43,223 bases of DNA from Acrocarpospora pleiomorpha (GTDB lineage: Bacteria > Actinomycetota > Actinomycetes > Streptosporangiales > Streptosporangiaceae): the NCBI RefSeq assembly GCF_009687885.1, contig NZ_BLAF01000083.1, positions 1-43,223 on the forward strand, read 5' to 3'. The notes below the pieces were generated by a model, which ran no database searches, was not told the DNA's origin, and saw only the letters and a list, made by a program, of their open reading frames with translations. Made by a program: the position numbers and the translations under genes. This document shows positions 42,152-43,223 of this stretch, piece by piece; the first letter of the stretch is position 1; each line of letters starts with the position of its first letter.

Positions 42152-43223
42152 GTGCTACTCCGGTTCCGTGCGGCGAACGTTCGATCGCTGCGCGATGAGC
42201 AAGAGTTGGCTTTCGTCGTCCCCGAAGACAAGCCGAGTCTCGCAGCGCGTGCGGTGAGCCTGGGGGGAGACCGGTCGACATGGGTCTTCTCCCTCATCGG
42301 CATCTTCGGTGCCAACGCGTCTGGTAAGTCGAATGTGCTCGCCGCCTTGACTGATATGCGATCGGCGGTCCTCAACTCCTACGCCAGCTGGGCGTCTTTC
42401 GACGGTATCCCTCGACAACCCTTCCGCTTGGACCCAAAGGGCGAGGACGACCCGAGCTTCTTCGAAGTGGACTGCGTGATCGATGCGGTTCGCTGGACGT
42501 ACGGGTTCGAGCTTGGCCCCACGCGGGTCGTGGCGGAATGGATTCACAGCTACCCTCGTGGTCACCGTCAGGTGTGGATGGATCGCGACACCTCGCGAGC
42601 AGAGGTGTATGAGTGGCCGGGCAACCGGGTGAAGGACCGAGCTCAGCTAGTGCGGCGTACTCGCCCTAATGCCCTGCTTCTGTCGACAGCGGGTACGGAC
42701 AACCATCCTCAACTGTCGGCACTTTTTCATTGGTTCCGCCGTAATCTGCTGCTCATCAATCCAGAAGATGAGCGGGAGGCTCGCGAGGCGTTCACCACGA
42801 ATGCGCTGTCGGGCCGGGAAGCGCAGCGGATCAAGGACCTCCTGAGGGTCGCGGATTTGGGAATCACCGACGCGAAGGTCACCCGGGAGGGGAAGAATCG
42901 AGCAGCGCCTGTGCTGTTCCACCAGTCCGCTGCCGGAGAAGTTCCGTTCGAGTGGCGGCATGAGTCGTTGGGCACCCGCTCGTGGTATGCGCTGCTGGGC
43001 CCGTTGCTCTTGGTGCTCGATGAGGGAACCGTACTACTGGTCGATGAGCTGGATGCCAGCCTGCACCCGCGATTCGCCGCTGAAGTGGTCAGGCTCTTTC
43101 AGGATCCGCAGGCCAATCCCAGAGGTGCCCAACTCGTCTTCACCTCGCACGATCCCTCGGTTCTCACTACTTCGAGTGGAGAGCGTCCGATGGAGCCGGG
43201 ACAGGTATGGCTGACGGAGAAGG
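42152..43223 (+). CDS. AAA/ABC-type ATPase (COG1106-like), 3' end outside the window
   Basis: 357 codons with no stop up to the window edge. The N-terminus LLRFRAANVRSLRDEQEL (2-19) is the typical opening of RecF/SMC-like AAA_15/AAA_21 proteins. Walker A GANASGKSN (53-61), Walker B VLLVDELDASLHP and the H-loop FTSHDPSVL are all present. GTG 42152 has AGGGGGA six bases upstream; the ATG at 42147 is out of frame. Relatives include RloA/AbiL-type ATPases that pair with an RloB-like nuclease gene in antiphage loci, so the next gene to the right is of interest. Codon use is less GC3-rich than in the neighbours, which may mean recent acquisition. Confidence 0.85.
   Translation, partial: MLLRFRAANVRSLRDEQELAFVVPEDKPSLAARAVSLGGDRSTWVFSLIGIFGANASGKSNVLAALTDMRSAVLNSYASWASFDGIPRQPFRLDPKGEDDPSFFEVDCVIDAVRWTYGFELGPTRVVAEWIHSYPRGHRQVWMDRDTSRAEVYEWPGNRVKDRAQLVRRTRPNALLLSTAGTDNHPQLSALFHWFRRNLLLINPEDEREAREAFTTNALSGREAQRIKDLLRVADLGITDAKVTREGKNRAAPVLFHQSAAGEVPFEWRHESLGTRSWYALLGPLLLVLDEGTVLLVDELDASLHPRFAAEVVRLFQDPQANPRGAQLVFTSHDPSVLTTSSGERPMEPGQVWLTEK

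Overview
The window is high-GC DNA with frequent GTG starts, GTGA/ATGA stop-start overlaps and typical actinobacterial families (SoxR without SoxS, NB-ARC/TPR proteins, DUF6493/SWIM proteins, tubulin-like/vWA/GTPase operons). This suggests a filamentous actinomycete, perhaps of the Streptosporangiales; the taxonomic guess is inference only. About 31 real genes can be supported.

Left region (1-9950): a two-domain multicopper oxidase is coupled to a ZIP-type metal transporter. Facing it across a strong bidirectional terminator is a bicupin oxalate decarboxylase. An IscB-type RNA-guided nuclease element has landed between oxdC and a small membrane protein gene. The element has matching hairpins at both ends and a probable omega-RNA region, and it now supplies the sequence just upstream of oxdC. 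Then come a degenerate 36-nt tandem repeat, a PEP-mutase/isocitrate-lyase-like enzyme, a second strong terminator, a DUF6493 protein, and the collapsed remnant of its usual SWIM zinc-finger partner, which keeps only the two ends of the protein.

Centre (10166-31916): one 21.7-kb block of twelve co-directional genes, seven junctions of which are exact 4-nt stop/start overlaps. It encodes a zinc-ribbon protein with a metal-less vWA-like domain, two membrane-anchored vWA proteins, four GTPase-like proteins (one dynamin-like), an Hsp70-type ATPase fused to a beta-propeller, a large tubulin/FtsZ-like protein, a four-TM protein, a membrane-anchored pseudokinase and a C-terminally anchored protein. 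No nuclease, transposase, phage or secretion hallmark is present. The parts suggest a membrane-attached, nucleotide-driven assembly; several of its families resemble those reported in NTP-dependent conflict systems and in FtsZ-like membrane-remodelling operons. This is the strongest candidate for a poorly described system.

Right region (31909-43223): a class V aminotransferase; a regulator made only of two GntR-type winged helices; a noncoding stretch with several palindromes and a 44-residue membrane peptide gene; a divergent pair in which a small Bell-like helical protein and an NB-ARC/TPR NLR share an amyloid-type motif; a GT-B-like protein; two NTF2-like proteins, one divergent from soxR across a near-canonical SoxR box; exonuclease III; and the 5' part of an AAA/ABC-type ATPase gene that runs off the right end.
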